Part shown: in pieces, positions 1 through 8,105 of the stretch | Layout: every line of letters starts with the position of its first letter | Position numbering within the stretch: the stretch's first letter is position 1 | Assembly (NCBI RefSeq): GCF_003208055.1 | Contig: NZ_QJUE01000002.1 | Location: forward strand, 558,001-622,000 | Direction: 5' to 3' | DNA: 64,000 nucleotides | Source of the DNA: Prochlorococcus marinus XMU1408 | GTDB taxonomy: Bacteria; Cyanobacteriota; Cyanobacteriia; PCC-6307; Cyanobiaceae | Translations under genes and position numbers: made by a program | Notes under the pieces: generated by a model | What the model was told of the DNA's origin: nothing | Database searches by the model: none | Seen by the model: only the letters and a program-made list of their open reading frames with translations

Positions 1-401
1 ACTATTAATATACCTATCGCTAAATCTAAAGCAGGAAAGGATGAAAAAATTACTATATTTTTTAAAAGAAGACCTGTAACAAAACTAACGGCCGAAATAG
101 TAAATGTACCAGTTATTAATCCAACTATTACATATATAGGCAAATAAAATTTATTACGTTTTTGAAATCCCTCTAAAAGCGATAGCCCTGTAACAGCTGT
201 AAATCTTGTGCCAACAAGTAAAAATGGATATTTGACTAGATTCGTTAATAAAATAAGTCCAATAAGAGAAAATCCAAATTTGGCTCCAGCTGTAGTGGAT
301 GACATTAGATGTGATCCGCCTATACATGCAGCTGCTAGAAGGATTCCAGGGCCAAGACTTTTTCTATAACCTATGGATTTACTTGAGACTAATTTTTCCA
401 T
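1..401 (-). CDS. NRAMP-family divalent metal transporter (partial, N-terminal part)
   Basis: The reading frame opens at an ATG at 401 and runs leftward off the window edge, so only about 133 N-terminal residues are visible. The start (MEKLVSSKSIGYRKSLGPG) is followed by hydrophobic segments and a GPGILLAAACIGGSHLMSST stretch. That stretch resembles the first helix of NRAMP (MntH-like) proton-coupled Mn/Fe importers, which begins GPG and carries the substrate-binding region. At least three membrane helices are visible. A role in manganese or iron uptake at the plasma membrane is inferred from the family. The C-terminal two thirds are outside the window, so metal specificity cannot be judged. 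It is divergent from the gene at 551. Confidence 0.7.
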   Translation of the reverse strand, partial: MEKLVSSKSIGYRKSLGPGILLAAACIGGSHLMSSTTAGAKFGFSLIGLILLTNLVKYPFLLVGTRFTAVTGLSLLEGFQKRNKFYLPIYVIVGLITGTFTISAVSFVTGLLLKNIVIFSSFPALDLAIGILI

Positions 402-550
402 ATATTTGGGAAGATATTATTATTTTCACAATAAAAAAAATTTTTTCAATTTAAGTACATAAAGATTATTATTTTATAGAGAGATATCTTTTTATTAAAT
501 TAGCTTTTTCTAAGTTCTTTTTATTGCCAAGCTTCTATAGACTTTTCATA

Positions 551-1057
551 ATGACTAAATCAGTTAATCTATATTTAGCATCAGGCGTGAGTGAAGGGAT
601 AGGCTTTTGGCTAGTTAACTTTACTGAGGATGATGATATTTGTAATTCTCTCGGTACTAAATTACTTGAGTGTTATAGAAAAGAGCTATTTGGTCTTGAA
701 GGAGCAATTGAAGTTAAGGAAGCAATTAATACCACATTAGATATCCTTGCCTTCGATTCAAAATTTGATCGATATAAATTAGAATATTCTAATATAGGTT
801 ATTCCTCTGAGATCCCTATTAACATAATTGAGGATATATTTGACCTATGGGCATATAATTATAATAATAAGATTTTATGGAAAAAATATATTGGTTTATT
901 GAAGTTCAGAAAAAAAATAAAAACAAATAATAATTATATTAATATAGGATTAAAAGGTGATATTTATGAATTTGCTATCAAATTAGAAGCATTAATAAAT
1001 CTGAGAAAAGTAAATGCTTTATCAGGCCTTACTAAATTTAATGAATCAATGTGGTAA
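551..1057 (+). CDS. hypothetical protein, 168 aa
   Basis: An open frame from an ATG at 551; an in-frame TTG at 524 would add nine residues but is less likely. I do not recognise the family. The protein looks soluble and mixed alpha/beta. The N-terminal part (NLYLASGVSEGIGFWLVNF) is followed by an acidic segment, and residues about 115-145 are basic (KKYIGLLKFRKKIK). There is no signal peptide or clear membrane helix. It converges on the phosphoribosyltransferase gene with a 7 bp gap. Codon use is as AT-rich as its neighbours, so it is probably a lineage-conserved picocyanobacterial gene, but no function can be assigned. Confidence 0.6.
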   Translation: MTKSVNLYLASGVSEGIGFWLVNFTEDDDICNSLGTKLLECYRKELFGLEGAIEVKEAINTTLDILAFDSKFDRYKLEYSNIGYSSEIPINIIEDIFDLWAYNYNNKILWKKYIGLLKFRKKIKTNNNYINIGLKGDIYEFAIKLEALINLRKVNALSGLTKFNESMW

Positions 1058-1064
1058 TTATTAT

Positions 1065-1451
1065 TTAGGCTCTAGATTGATAATATAAATCACTATCAAT
1101 ATCAGCAGCATTTATATTCTCCCATGGGAAAACTATCCATTCTTTACCTTCTATATATTTATATGAATTCCACCAAGTAGGTATTTTTTTACTTATCCAT
1201 ACGTGAGTTTGTGTGCCTTTCAAATGTCTAATTTGTTCAAGAGTTTGACCAGAATCATAAATATCATCAACTATAAGACAATTATTTTTTGGTTTTCCTA
1301 GCAAAGGTAATCCAAGTGAATGACTTAAGGCAACAGCAATACAAAGTCCACCTCTCGGAAATCCATATACACCTTCAAAATGCTTATTTTTACATTGTGT
1401 ATATATTGAATATATACAATCTTCAAATTCATTCCAGCTTAACTTATTCAT
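1065..1451 (-). CDS. type I phosphoribosyltransferase-domain protein
   Basis: 128 residues with the PRPP-binding signature CLIVDDIYDSGQTL at about residues 58-71: hydrophobic strand, two adjacent Asp, then the SG-T phosphate loop. An upstream GFPRGGLCIAVALSHSLG segment (30-47) matches the PPi loop region of this family. These proteins use PRPP for purine-base salvage or act as regulators. It is shorter than typical hypoxanthine/guanine phosphoribosyltransferases (about 150-180 aa) and resembles the small xanthine/guanine type. The base substrate cannot be told from sequence. The C-terminal region has several Trp residues (WWNSY, EWIVFPWE), a pattern seen near the base-binding end of xanthine-guanine enzymes. 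Confidence 0.75.
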   Translation of the reverse strand: MNKLSWNEFEDCIYSIYTQCKNKHFEGVYGFPRGGLCIAVALSHSLGLPLLGKPKNNCLIVDDIYDSGQTLEQIRHLKGTQTHVWISKKIPTWWNSYKYIEGKEWIVFPWENINAADIDSDLYYQSRA

Positions 1452-1495
1452 TTATGGGTTATTAATTTCTATTCTGTACAATTAAAGTTTAATTT

Positions 1496-1624
1496 TTAGA
1501 ATTTTCTAGATAAACTGTAGTAGCCCATAAAGCCTCCTATAGTAAGAATCCCTGCGATTGGGGCGGATAAATTTAATGGTGTGGCCCATTCATGAACCAT
1601 TAAAGAAGCTAAAATAGTAAACAT
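1496..1624 (-). CDS. small hydrophobic protein, 42 aa
   Basis: An ATG-initiated frame too short for most gene callers. It encodes MFTILASLMVHEWATPLNL followed by a Gly/Ile-rich membrane-like segment (APIAGILTIGGFMGYYS) and a basic end (SRKF). The composition is that of a single-pass thylakoid or plasma-membrane peptide with a charged C-terminal anchor. I do not recognise it as a known Psb, Psa or Pet subunit. It sits alone between the phosphoribosyltransferase gene and another small membrane ORF on the same strand. Confidence is limited because short frames can arise by chance. Confidence 0.4.
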   Translation of the reverse strand: MFTILASLMVHEWATPLNLSAPIAGILTIGGFMGYYSLSRKF

Positions 1625-1776
1625 TAAACTAATATTAGAATTTTAATAAAATAGTACATAAATGATTGTTTTGCTTTTTAAGTTTGCAATAATTTACAAC
1701 TATATGTAATTATTTATGATTTTTTTCGTGATGAATTTATTTTTTATTTGACATTTACAGAAGTATTTAATTTATT

Positions 1777-1944
1777 TTAATTGTCATTTGATGCATTGTT
1801 TTCAAATATTTTCGCTACTTGGCTATATATTTTAGCAAATAGCCAAGAAATGAATATTATACTAAAAATCCCTAGAATTATTGTTATTGCTGATATCCCA
1901 GCATCATTTGGACCATAATTAATAGCGGGATCAAATCCTTCCAC
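1777..1944 (-). CDS. small single-pass membrane protein, 55 aa
   Basis: The frame starts with GTG at 1944. It encodes a polar N-terminus with several Asp/Asn (EGFDPAINYGPNDAG), one strong transmembrane helix (ISAITIILGIFSIIFISWLF) and an amphipathic C-terminus ending EN-NASNDN. The layout of short lumen-type N-terminus, helix and cytoplasmic tail is typical of small photosynthetic membrane subunits. The sequence matches none I can name. The start codon is uncertain because there is no in-frame ATG. Confidence 0.45.
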   Translation of the reverse strand: MEGFDPAINYGPNDAGISAITIILGIFSIIFISWLFAKIYSQVAKIFENNASNDN

Positions 1945-2082
1945 GATAATAGGCTTTTAGAATTATTAATATATTAATATCTTTTTTGATGCGATTAATC
2001 AATTTTAACTTTTTTGAAATCTGTGTAAAATATTTTTTTTGATATGATTTATGTATAATAGAAATTATCTAAATACATATTG

Positions 2083-2370
2083 ATGAAGTGGGAATATCAC
2101 GTTGTTCATCTAAATGTTGATGATACGCCAAGTGACAACATAGAAACTTCCAATCCTGAAGCTGCAAGCGAAAAACTTAAGGGATCACTTAGTCCAGATT
2201 TTCTTAAAGATCAATTTCCTGAACAATTTCATGAAAATGGAAATTCGGAACATCCTGCTATTCAACTTAGTAAGTTTCTGAATAAAAAAGGTCATGAACA
2301 ATGGGAACTTTCCCAAACAGTAAGACTTGGACAAATGTTATTTCTTATTATGAAACGACCAATTGATTAA
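2083..2370 (+). CDS. hypothetical protein with KWEYHVV N-terminus (DUF4177-like)
   Basis: About 95 residues from an ATG at 2083; a TTG directly upstream in frame would add one residue. The N-terminal MKWEYHVVHLNVD and the C-terminal block (GHEQWELSQTVRLGQMLFLIMKRP) resemble the short beta-strand proteins grouped as DUF4177, in which an N-terminal WEYKVV strand pairs with a GWEL...FKRP C-terminus. The middle is a variable acidic insert. It is soluble and of unknown function. Its stop codon abuts the stop of the convergent gene at 2371 with no spacer. Confidence 0.6.
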   Translation: MKWEYHVVHLNVDDTPSDNIETSNPEAASEKLKGSLSPDFLKDQFPEQFHENGNSEHPAIQLSKFLNKKGHEQWELSQTVRLGQMLFLIMKRPID

Positions 2371-2769
2371 TTAGAATATATCTTTTAAAGTGAATATTAA
2401 CCAATTAAATATATTAAGTGGATTTGTTATAGTTTTTATATCTCTGTTTCCATCTATTTTGTAGTTGACTTTAATGATGCCTAAAATATGTTCGGCACTT
2501 TTTGATTTTGATGATTCATCTATAAAGTCGACTTTATATGCTTCTTTTGTCTTTGCATCTAATTCATTGCTGAAAATCCAAACTTTTTGATTGTTATTCG
2601 TTATTAATACATATCCAATACCCATACCATCTGTCATTTTATAATCTATGATATTACCAATAATAATTTGAGGTAAATTATCGAATAATTTTTCAGGTAT
2701 CACATTTTCTATTTTTGACTTGTCAACTTTTATTGTTGTTCCAATTGGTATAAGTGGATTGAAGTCCAT
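2371..2769 (-). CDS. DUF2862-like cyanobacterial protein
   Basis: 132 residues. The central block IIDYKMTDGMGIGYVLITNN (about 40-60) resembles the core of the short cyanobacterial family DUF2862, which has a KMTDG-GIG-V turn followed by an aromatic strand (here QKVWIFSNEL). An IGTTIKV strand near the N-terminus fits the start of that domain. This copy is longer than the bare domain and carries a C-terminal extension of about 55 residues with no recognisable motif. It is soluble, with unknown function. The family assignment is from memory of the motif. Confidence 0.6.
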   Translation of the reverse strand: MDFNPLIPIGTTIKVDKSKIENVIPEKLFDNLPQIIIGNIIDYKMTDGMGIGYVLITNNNQKVWIFSNELDAKTKEAYKVDFIDESSKSKSAEHILGIIKVNYKIDGNRDIKTITNPLNIFNWLIFTLKDIF

Positions 2770-2894
2770 TATGAATAACTCCGGATCTAACTAAATTAAC
2801 ATATTTTATCGATCTTTGAATTAAAATACTTCTACTAATGTTTAATAGCTCTTTTAGGTGATATATTTTTGGATTTATAGTCAATCAATCGACT

Positions 2895-3089
2895 TCAGAA
2901 TCCTTTATTCTTACTTTTAGGTTTCTTATCTAATTCTACTGCTTCTTCTTTTTGTAAGAAGTTTTCCTTTATATAATTTACTCCAATTATAGTTAATCTT
3001 ATGACGACAAATCCAGTTGCTATAAATCCAATTAAGATGAATGTTGATAAGAGGGCTGATCCTAGATCTATTTCAGATATTTTGGGCAT
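2895..3089 (-). CDS. small membrane protein, 64 aa
   Basis: ATG-initiated. It has a short polar start (MPKISEIDLG), one long transmembrane helix (residues about 12-36) and a strongly basic tail (KKPKSKNKGF). The positive-inside rule puts the tail in the cytoplasm. I do not recognise the family and there is no obvious partner: the next gene is divergent and the gene behind it on this strand is the DUF2862-like protein. Confidence 0.5.
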   Translation of the reverse strand: MPKISEIDLGSALLSTFILIGFIATGFVVIRLTIIGVNYIKENFLQKEEAVELDKKPKSKNKGF

Positions 3090-3242
3090 AAAAATAGCCT
3101 TAACTAAATAATTTAATATTTTATAAATTGATTTATAATTCCATAACTTTTTTTAAATAATTTTAATTTATATTGATTACAAGACATGTGTAGAAAAAAA
3201 AATCAAATGGATGCATAACAGAAATAGGAAAATAAATTGAAA

Positions 3243-3452
3243 ATGAATCAGACTCAATTTAAAATCCCACTCTCAGGCCTAAGACCTTATACAGTCCATT
3301 ACAGAGACTGTGAAAATCACCGTCTTGAAAATTGTTTTTATGCATGTGATGCATATGAGGCAAGATTGCTTGCAATGGAATTTAATAGATATATTCATGA
3401 GCACCCAAACTGTATTGATCTTATTAGAAGAGAAATGATCAAGAATATTTAG
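3243..3452 (+). CDS. small conserved-looking soluble protein, 69 aa
   Basis: The frame from ATG 3243 (an in-frame TTG lies six bases upstream) encodes MNQTQFKIPLSGLRPYTVHY, then a Cys/His-containing segment (RDCENHRLENCFYACDAYEA) and a helix (ARLLAMEFNRYIHEHPNCI). The four Cys residues are unusual for so short a protein and could bind metal or form disulfides, but their spacing does not match a standard zinc finger. It looks like a conserved picocyanobacterial protein of unknown function. A good stem-loop terminator follows directly, so it is probably transcribed alone. Confidence 0.55.
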   Translation: MNQTQFKIPLSGLRPYTVHYRDCENHRLENCFYACDAYEARLLAMEFNRYIHEHPNCIDLIRREMIKNI

Positions 3453-3456
3453 TATG

Positions 3457-3484
3457 ATAAAGATTTAATCATCTTTATTTTTAA
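3457..3484 (+). terminator. intrinsic terminator after the 69-aa gene
   Basis: An 8 bp perfect inverted repeat (ATAAAGAT / ATCTTTAT, arms 3457-3464 and 3471-3478) with a 6-base loop is followed by a T-rich run, 4 bases after the stop codon of the preceding gene. The stem is A/T-rich, as is usual in this genome. Confidence 0.6.
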
Positions 3485-3503
3485 ATTAATTTTTTAAATT
3501 TAT

Positions 3504-4277
3504 ATGTTTAATAATGATATTTTTTCTCAAATTTTTTTTGGGATTGTATCTTTTGTTTCAAACTTTATTTCTGCATTGTCCGGTGGAGGTGCAGGCCTAA
3601 TTCAACTCCCAGCACTTTTACTTTTTGGCTTGCCTTTCTCTAAAGCTTTGGCTACTCATAAAGTTGCTAGTGTCGCTTTGGGCGTAGGAGCTTCAATACC
3701 ACATCTTAAGCAAGGTAATTTACAACGAAAATATGCCCTATTGATTTTGATATCTGGAATACCAGGAGTTTTGAGTGGGGCATATATAGCTTCAATTATA
3801 CCTAGTAATCTTTCAACTTCATTATTAGGTTTTTTGACTTTATTTATTAGTTTTTACTCAGTAAATAATAAAAAACTTGGTAATTCTAACTCAAGCACAT
3901 CAAATTATAAGTTAAGAATAATAATTGGTTCTTTGGGACTTTTTGTGATTGGTTTTTTAAATGGATATCTTTCTTCTGGTACTGGATTATTTGTTACGAT
4001 TTGGATGATAACTATATTTAATCTATCTTTTACTGTCGCTGTAGCCTATACCTTGATTTTTGTAGGAATTTTTTGGAATGGCGTAGGCGCTCTCTCTTTG
4101 GGATTGAGAGGCAATATTATTTGGAATTATATTCCTATTCTGATTTTAGGTTCTCTTGTTGGAGGCTACTTTGGAGCTTATTTCTCAATAGTTAAAGGAT
4201 CTAAATTTGTTAAATTATTTTTTGAAATAATCACTTTTTCTGTTGGAATTTCGTTACTTATAAAAGCTTTTTTATGA
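3504..4277 (+). CDS. TauE/SafE-family sulfite/anion exporter-like permease
   Basis: 257 residues with about eight hydrophobic segments. The N-terminal FVSNFISALSGGGAGLIQLP followed by ALATHKVASVALGVGA is the first-repeat signature of the TauE/SafE (DUF81) family: a glycine-rich reentrant motif, then a T-(H/N)-K loop. The second repeat (FLNGYLSSGTGLFVTIWMI) has the same layout. Members export or import sulfite, sulfoacetate or related anions across the plasma membrane. The substrate here is unknown. It lies between a small gene and gpgS, which points leftward, with a 12 bp convergent spacer, so it is unlikely to belong functionally to the glucosylglycerate genes. Confidence 0.8.
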   Translation: MFNNDIFSQIFFGIVSFVSNFISALSGGGAGLIQLPALLLFGLPFSKALATHKVASVALGVGASIPHLKQGNLQRKYALLILISGIPGVLSGAYIASIIPSNLSTSLLGFLTLFISFYSVNNKKLGNSNSSTSNYKLRIIIGSLGLFVIGFLNGYLSSGTGLFVTIWMITIFNLSFTVAVAYTLIFVGIFWNGVGALSLGLRGNIIWNYIPILILGSLVGGYFGAYFSIVKGSKFVKLFFEIITFSVGISLLIKAFL

Positions 4278-4289
4278 TTATTTAAATGT

Positions 4290-5477
4290 TTATAAGCCTC
4301 CAGCTTTTTCTAAATCATCTTGTAATTTACTCTCACAATCTAAAACCCTTGCCCAACATGGTAATTGTTGTTTTACAGGTGATTCGAGGAATTTATTAAT
4401 TGCAGGTCTTAAAAGTTTTCCAAATGTATGTACAGCTAGTTCTTCTTTATGTCTACTATATGGCAGTTGATTAACTGAGGAATCTAAACTGAATTGCTTT
4501 ACTCTGTCTTCTCCCGCTCTTCTATATAAAACTTCTAAATTTGCTAATTGAGAACTAGTAAGTGTCTTTGCTTCATGTTCCATTAACCCTCTCAAAACAC
4601 TTGAAAGAATTTCTGTAGACATTTTTTGTAATCCCTCAGTAGCTTTAGAACCTATTTCTTTATGTTTGTGGTCAAAAATCCCTAAATCCACCTGAGCGAT
4701 TCTTGATATTCTTACATTTTTATATACTTCTGATAGTAACCCTATTTCTAAGCCCCAATCACATGGGATTCTTAAATTCATTGCTAAGTCAGTAGTAAAA
4801 GCAAACTCTCCTGCTAATGGATATCTAAAAGACTGTAAATATTGGAGGAAGGGCACATTTCCTATCAATTGTTCCAAGCTAGAAAGTAATGGTCCTACAA
4901 ATAGCCTTGTTGCTCTGCCTTGAAGTGCATTTGTCTCAAGTGATAAACGGCTATAAAAGGCTTTTACATATGAAATCCCATTTGATTTTTCGAGCAAAGG
5001 ACCCAGCATCCTTGATGGATAATTTGAGTTGAATGTTCTTATATCAGCATCAAACAATGCTACAACTTCAGAGTTTTTAGTAGCTACACCGACACCTTGC
5101 CAGACAGCCCATCCTTTTCCAGGAACACCTAATAGGTCTAGTCCGTTTTTTTCTTGATCTTTTAGTAATTCAATTACTTTTGGACTATTAGTCCATTGGA
5201 CGTGGACTGGGAAGGGCATTTCTTTAAAGAAATGCCTAGCCTTCAATACATCATCATGATTACTGGCTGAGAGGGCTATTACTAATTGATTTAAATTTTT
5301 TAATTCTTTTAAAGTATTTTTAATAATCTTTAAAGCTGGCCTATTGAATTCATCGAATAAGCAAGGAATAAGTATTGAAGTGGGTCGCTTTAGGAGGTCT
5401 TTATTTAATTGAGATACTGGATCTTTTGCTAATCCGTACTCATGAATAGTTGTGATTAAACCTTGCTGAAAGTCCAT
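4290..5477 (-). CDS. gpgS: glucosyl-3-phosphoglycerate synthase (GT81)
   Basis: 395 residues. GpgS transfers glucose from an NDP-glucose to 3-phosphoglycerate, giving glucosyl-3-phosphoglycerate, the first step to the compatible solute glucosylglycerate. Visible signs are the GT-A fold start (TSILIPCLFDEFNRPALK, about 33-50), a VPGKGWAVWQG loop (118-128), the metal/NDP-binding ALFDADIRTFN (140-150, DAD at 143-145) and the C-terminal LGIFDHKHKEIG segment. Full length for the family. It is divergent from the phosphorylase-phosphatase-kinase operon, whose nearest start is only 12 bases away. Mannosyl-3-phosphoglycerate synthase is the main alternative, but the marine cyanobacterial context and the GT81-like motifs favour GpgS. 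Confidence 0.88.
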   Translation of the reverse strand: MDFQQGLITTIHEYGLAKDPVSQLNKDLLKRPTSILIPCLFDEFNRPALKIIKNTLKELKNLNQLVIALSASNHDDVLKARHFFKEMPFPVHVQWTNSPKVIELLKDQEKNGLDLLGVPGKGWAVWQGVGVATKNSEVVALFDADIRTFNSNYPSRMLGPLLEKSNGISYVKAFYSRLSLETNALQGRATRLFVGPLLSSLEQLIGNVPFLQYLQSFRYPLAGEFAFTTDLAMNLRIPCDWGLEIGLLSEVYKNVRISRIAQVDLGIFDHKHKEIGSKATEGLQKMSTEILSSVLRGLMEHEAKTLTSSQLANLEVLYRRAGEDRVKQFSLDSSVNQLPYSRHKEELAVHTFGKLLRPAINKFLESPVKQQLPCWARVLDCESKLQDDLEKAGGL

Positions 5478-5488
5478 TCAAAAATAAA

Positions 5489-7300
5489 GTGCTACAGATT
5501 CAAGGTGAGAGCTACGATGATGTAGAGAAGATTGTTTTCCTTTTAAGAGTGTCTGAGTTGGATAGTAAATTAAAAGAGCTGAGACTGTCTCTCAGAGAAA
5601 TTTATCCTGATCACTCTGAACAAGAAATCAATTCAGTGTGGTCTCAATTGTTGCAGATTCTCGATCCATATTATGTTAATCATGACAGTAATGATGTAGA
5701 AAACAAAACGATTTGGGATTCTTCTAGTGTTGTTTTGATTACTTATCCTGATTCAATTTATAGGAAAGGGGAATCAACTTTAAAAACATTAGCTGAATTC
5801 GTTAGGGACCGATTGAATGGACTTTCCTCCGTGATACATGTTTTACCATTCTTACCTTCTACAAGTGATGGGGGGTTCGCTGTATCTGATCACGAAAATA
5901 TAGATGAAACTTTTGGTGATTGGAATGATTTAAAGAATCTGTCAAGTAATAAGAAAATAATGGCAGATCTTGTTTTAAATCATGTCTCATCTTCTCACCC
6001 TTGGGTTCATCAATTTATCAAATCAAATGAACCTGGTTCGGAATATATTGTTTCCCCGTCTCAAACAGATATTTGGGAAGAAGTTATTAGACCTAGAAAT
6101 TCATCACTCTTCACTAATATTAAAACTAATAAAGGTTTTCAAAAGGTATGGACAACATTTGGCCCTGATCAAATTGATGTTGATTGGAGAAATCCCCATA
6201 TCTTTTTAGAATTTTTGAAATTATTGGTTAGATATATTAATAATGGAGCTGAATGGATAAGACTTGATGCAATTGCTTTTATTTGGAAGGAACCGTATAC
6301 AACTTGTTTACATTTAGACCCTGTCCATTTAATCGTTAAATTGTTAAATAAATGCTTAAAGATTATTAAACCATCGGCTGTATTAATAACAGAAACAAAT
6401 GTTCCTGAGGAGGAAAATCTTTCTTATTTAATTGACGGAAATGAGGCTAATCTAGCCTACAATTTCACCCTGCCTCCTCTGTTATTGGAAGCAATTTATA
6501 CTGGTAAAACTGATTTATTAAATAATTGGTTATCTAATTGGAATGAGTTGCCAACTTCTACATCTTTACTCAATTTCACTTCTTCACATGATGGTATTGG
6601 TCTAAGAGCTTTGGAGGGGATTATGGATGATACGAGAATGCATGACCTCTTGGTCGAATCAGAGAAACGGGGGGGATTAGTTAGTCATAGACGTTTGTCA
6701 AGTGGACAAGATCAACCATATGAATTAAACATTAGTTGGTGGAGTGCAATGTCAAATAGCGGATCAGATTTTACCTTCTTACAATTTGAACGTTTCTTGC
6801 TCAGTCAGGTTTTAACATTATCTTTAAAAGGAGTACCAGCTTTTTATCTTCCATCAATATTAGCTTCGCCTAATGATTTGGATACTTTTAGGAAGACTGG
6901 ACAAAGAAGAGATTTAAATCGAGAGAAATTTGAAGCTAACAAATTACTTGAGCGACTTAAGAACTTTGATTCTCCGGCAAGTAAAAATATTTCATACCTC
7001 AGCCACATTATTAAAGTCCGATCAAGGCTATGTGCATTCCATCCTGAGGCGTATATGAATTGTATCTCAACAAATATTGATAATTGTGTAGTTATTCAAC
7101 GAGGATTAGATGAAAATAGAGTATATGTAATTTGTAATATGTCTGACAAAAATCTATGTTTTCCAATCTTAAATGAAATAGATTTATTTAAATCAAGTTC
7201 TAAAAAGCGTTTAATTGATAACATATCCGGCTCTTATTTAAACTGTAATTCTTTTGACCTTAATCCCTATCAAGTAGTCTGGATCTCATTAACAGATTAG
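5489..7300 (+). CDS. GH13 sucrose-phosphorylase-family enzyme, probable glucosylglycerate phosphorylase
   Basis: 603 residues (from GTG 5489) of the GH13 subfamily 18 alpha-amylase fold. Motifs: DLVLNH (160-165), the nucleophile region WIRLDAIAFIW with Asp about 260, the acid/base LITETNVP with Glu about 302, and the stabiliser SSHDG with Asp about 368. The WTTFGPDQIDVDW block (221-233) is typical of this phosphorylase group. Annotation pipelines would call it sucrose phosphorylase. Its operon with gpgP and glycerate kinase, opposite gpgS, suggests instead glucosylglycerate + Pi to glucose-1-phosphate + glycerate. GTG 5549 or TTG 5558 are alternative starts that would leave more room for promoters. 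Specificity is inferred, not read from sequence. Confidence 0.8.
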   Translation: MLQIQGESYDDVEKIVFLLRVSELDSKLKELRLSLREIYPDHSEQEINSVWSQLLQILDPYYVNHDSNDVENKTIWDSSSVVLITYPDSIYRKGESTLKTLAEFVRDRLNGLSSVIHVLPFLPSTSDGGFAVSDHENIDETFGDWNDLKNLSSNKKIMADLVLNHVSSSHPWVHQFIKSNEPGSEYIVSPSQTDIWEEVIRPRNSSLFTNIKTNKGFQKVWTTFGPDQIDVDWRNPHIFLEFLKLLVRYINNGAEWIRLDAIAFIWKEPYTTCLHLDPVHLIVKLLNKCLKIIKPSAVLITETNVPEEENLSYLIDGNEANLAYNFTLPPLLLEAIYTGKTDLLNNWLSNWNELPTSTSLLNFTSSHDGIGLRALEGIMDDTRMHDLLVESEKRGGLVSHRRLSSGQDQPYELNISWWSAMSNSGSDFTFLQFERFLLSQVLTLSLKGVPAFYLPSILASPNDLDTFRKTGQRRDLNREKFEANKLLERLKNFDSPASKNISYLSHIIKVRSRLCAFHPEAYMNCISTNIDNCVVIQRGLDENRVYVICNMSDKNLCFPILNEIDLFKSSSKKRLIDNISGSYLNCNSFDLNPYQVVWISLTD

Positions 7301-7304
7301 TCTT

Positions 7305-8105
7305 ATGTCAAATAATTCAAAATTATGGATAGTTACAGATCTTGATGGGACATTAATGGATGAGAATTATGATATTTCTCCTGCAAGAAATACTTTAAAC
7401 TTATTGAGAGAGTTAGCTATACCAGTAATACCATGTACAAGTAAAACAGCTTCTGAAGTAAGATTTTTCCGAAATGAGAATAGATTATTGGATCCTTTCA
7501 TTGTTGAAAATGGAGCTGCAGTCTACGGTTGTCATGAGAATAATACTTCCGAATGGGAATTGCTATTAGGCAAAAGTTATAAAGAATTGAGAATTATTTT
7601 GATGAACATATCAGAAAAAGTTAACTACCATCTAACTCCTTTGAACGACTTAAATAATAATCAGATATTTGAACTTACTGGTTTATCAGATCAAGGAATT
7701 AAACGAGCGTTAGATAGGCAATGGAGTGTTCCATTCTTAAATCCTCCGGATGAGATCTTTGAAAAAGTTAAGCTTATTTGTGAGTCTTATGATGTGCATG
7801 TTTTTAAAGGAAATCGAATGAGTCATCTTCTTTCTAACGAGAGTCATAAAGGTAAGGCTGTTAATAAGTTAAAGTTATATCTAAATAATAAGGATGTAAA
7901 AGTTGTAGCACTTGGGGATTCTCAAAATGATCTTCCGTTACTTGAGTATGCTGATATATCAATTGTTGTACCTGGTATAAATGGACCAAATAAGTATTTA
8001 CAGAATGGTATTGATAAAGGATCCTTTAGATTAGCCAATGCCCCTCATGCCCAGGGTTGGTCAAATAGTGTTGAAGATATTATTAATAACATTAATGATT
8101 TATAA
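7305..8105 (+). CDS. gpgP: glucosyl-3-phosphoglycerate phosphatase (HAD, MpgP type)
   Basis: 266 residues. The HAD motif I is TDLDGTL (11-17, nucleophile Asp12 and Asp14), motif II lies in PCTSKTASEV (43-52), Lys in HKGKA (181-185), and motif IV is LGDSQNDLPLL (203-213). The subfamily is HAD-IIB, mannosyl/glucosyl-3-phosphoglycerate phosphatase type. It removes the phosphate from glucosyl-3-phosphoglycerate to give glucosylglycerate. It starts 4 bases after the phosphorylase stop and its own stop overlaps the next start by one base (TAATG), so the three genes are surely co-transcribed and probably translationally coupled. The synthase gpgS lies on the opposite strand beyond the phosphorylase. 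Confidence 0.87.
   Translation: MSNNSKLWIVTDLDGTLMDENYDISPARNTLNLLRELAIPVIPCTSKTASEVRFFRNENRLLDPFIVENGAAVYGCHENNTSEWELLLGKSYKELRIILMNISEKVNYHLTPLNDLNNNQIFELTGLSDQGIKRALDRQWSVPFLNPPDEIFEKVKLICESYDVHVFKGNRMSHLLSNESHKGKAVNKLKLYLNNKDVKVVALGDSQNDLPLLEYADISIVVPGINGPNKYLQNGIDKGSFRLANAPHAQGWSNSVEDIINNINDL

Noticed and set aside
5489-7300. Sucrose phosphorylase as the name of the GH13 gene
   Set aside because: The family fits, but the operon with gpgP and glycerate kinase opposite gpgS makes glucosylglycerate a better substrate guess; the name was kept open.
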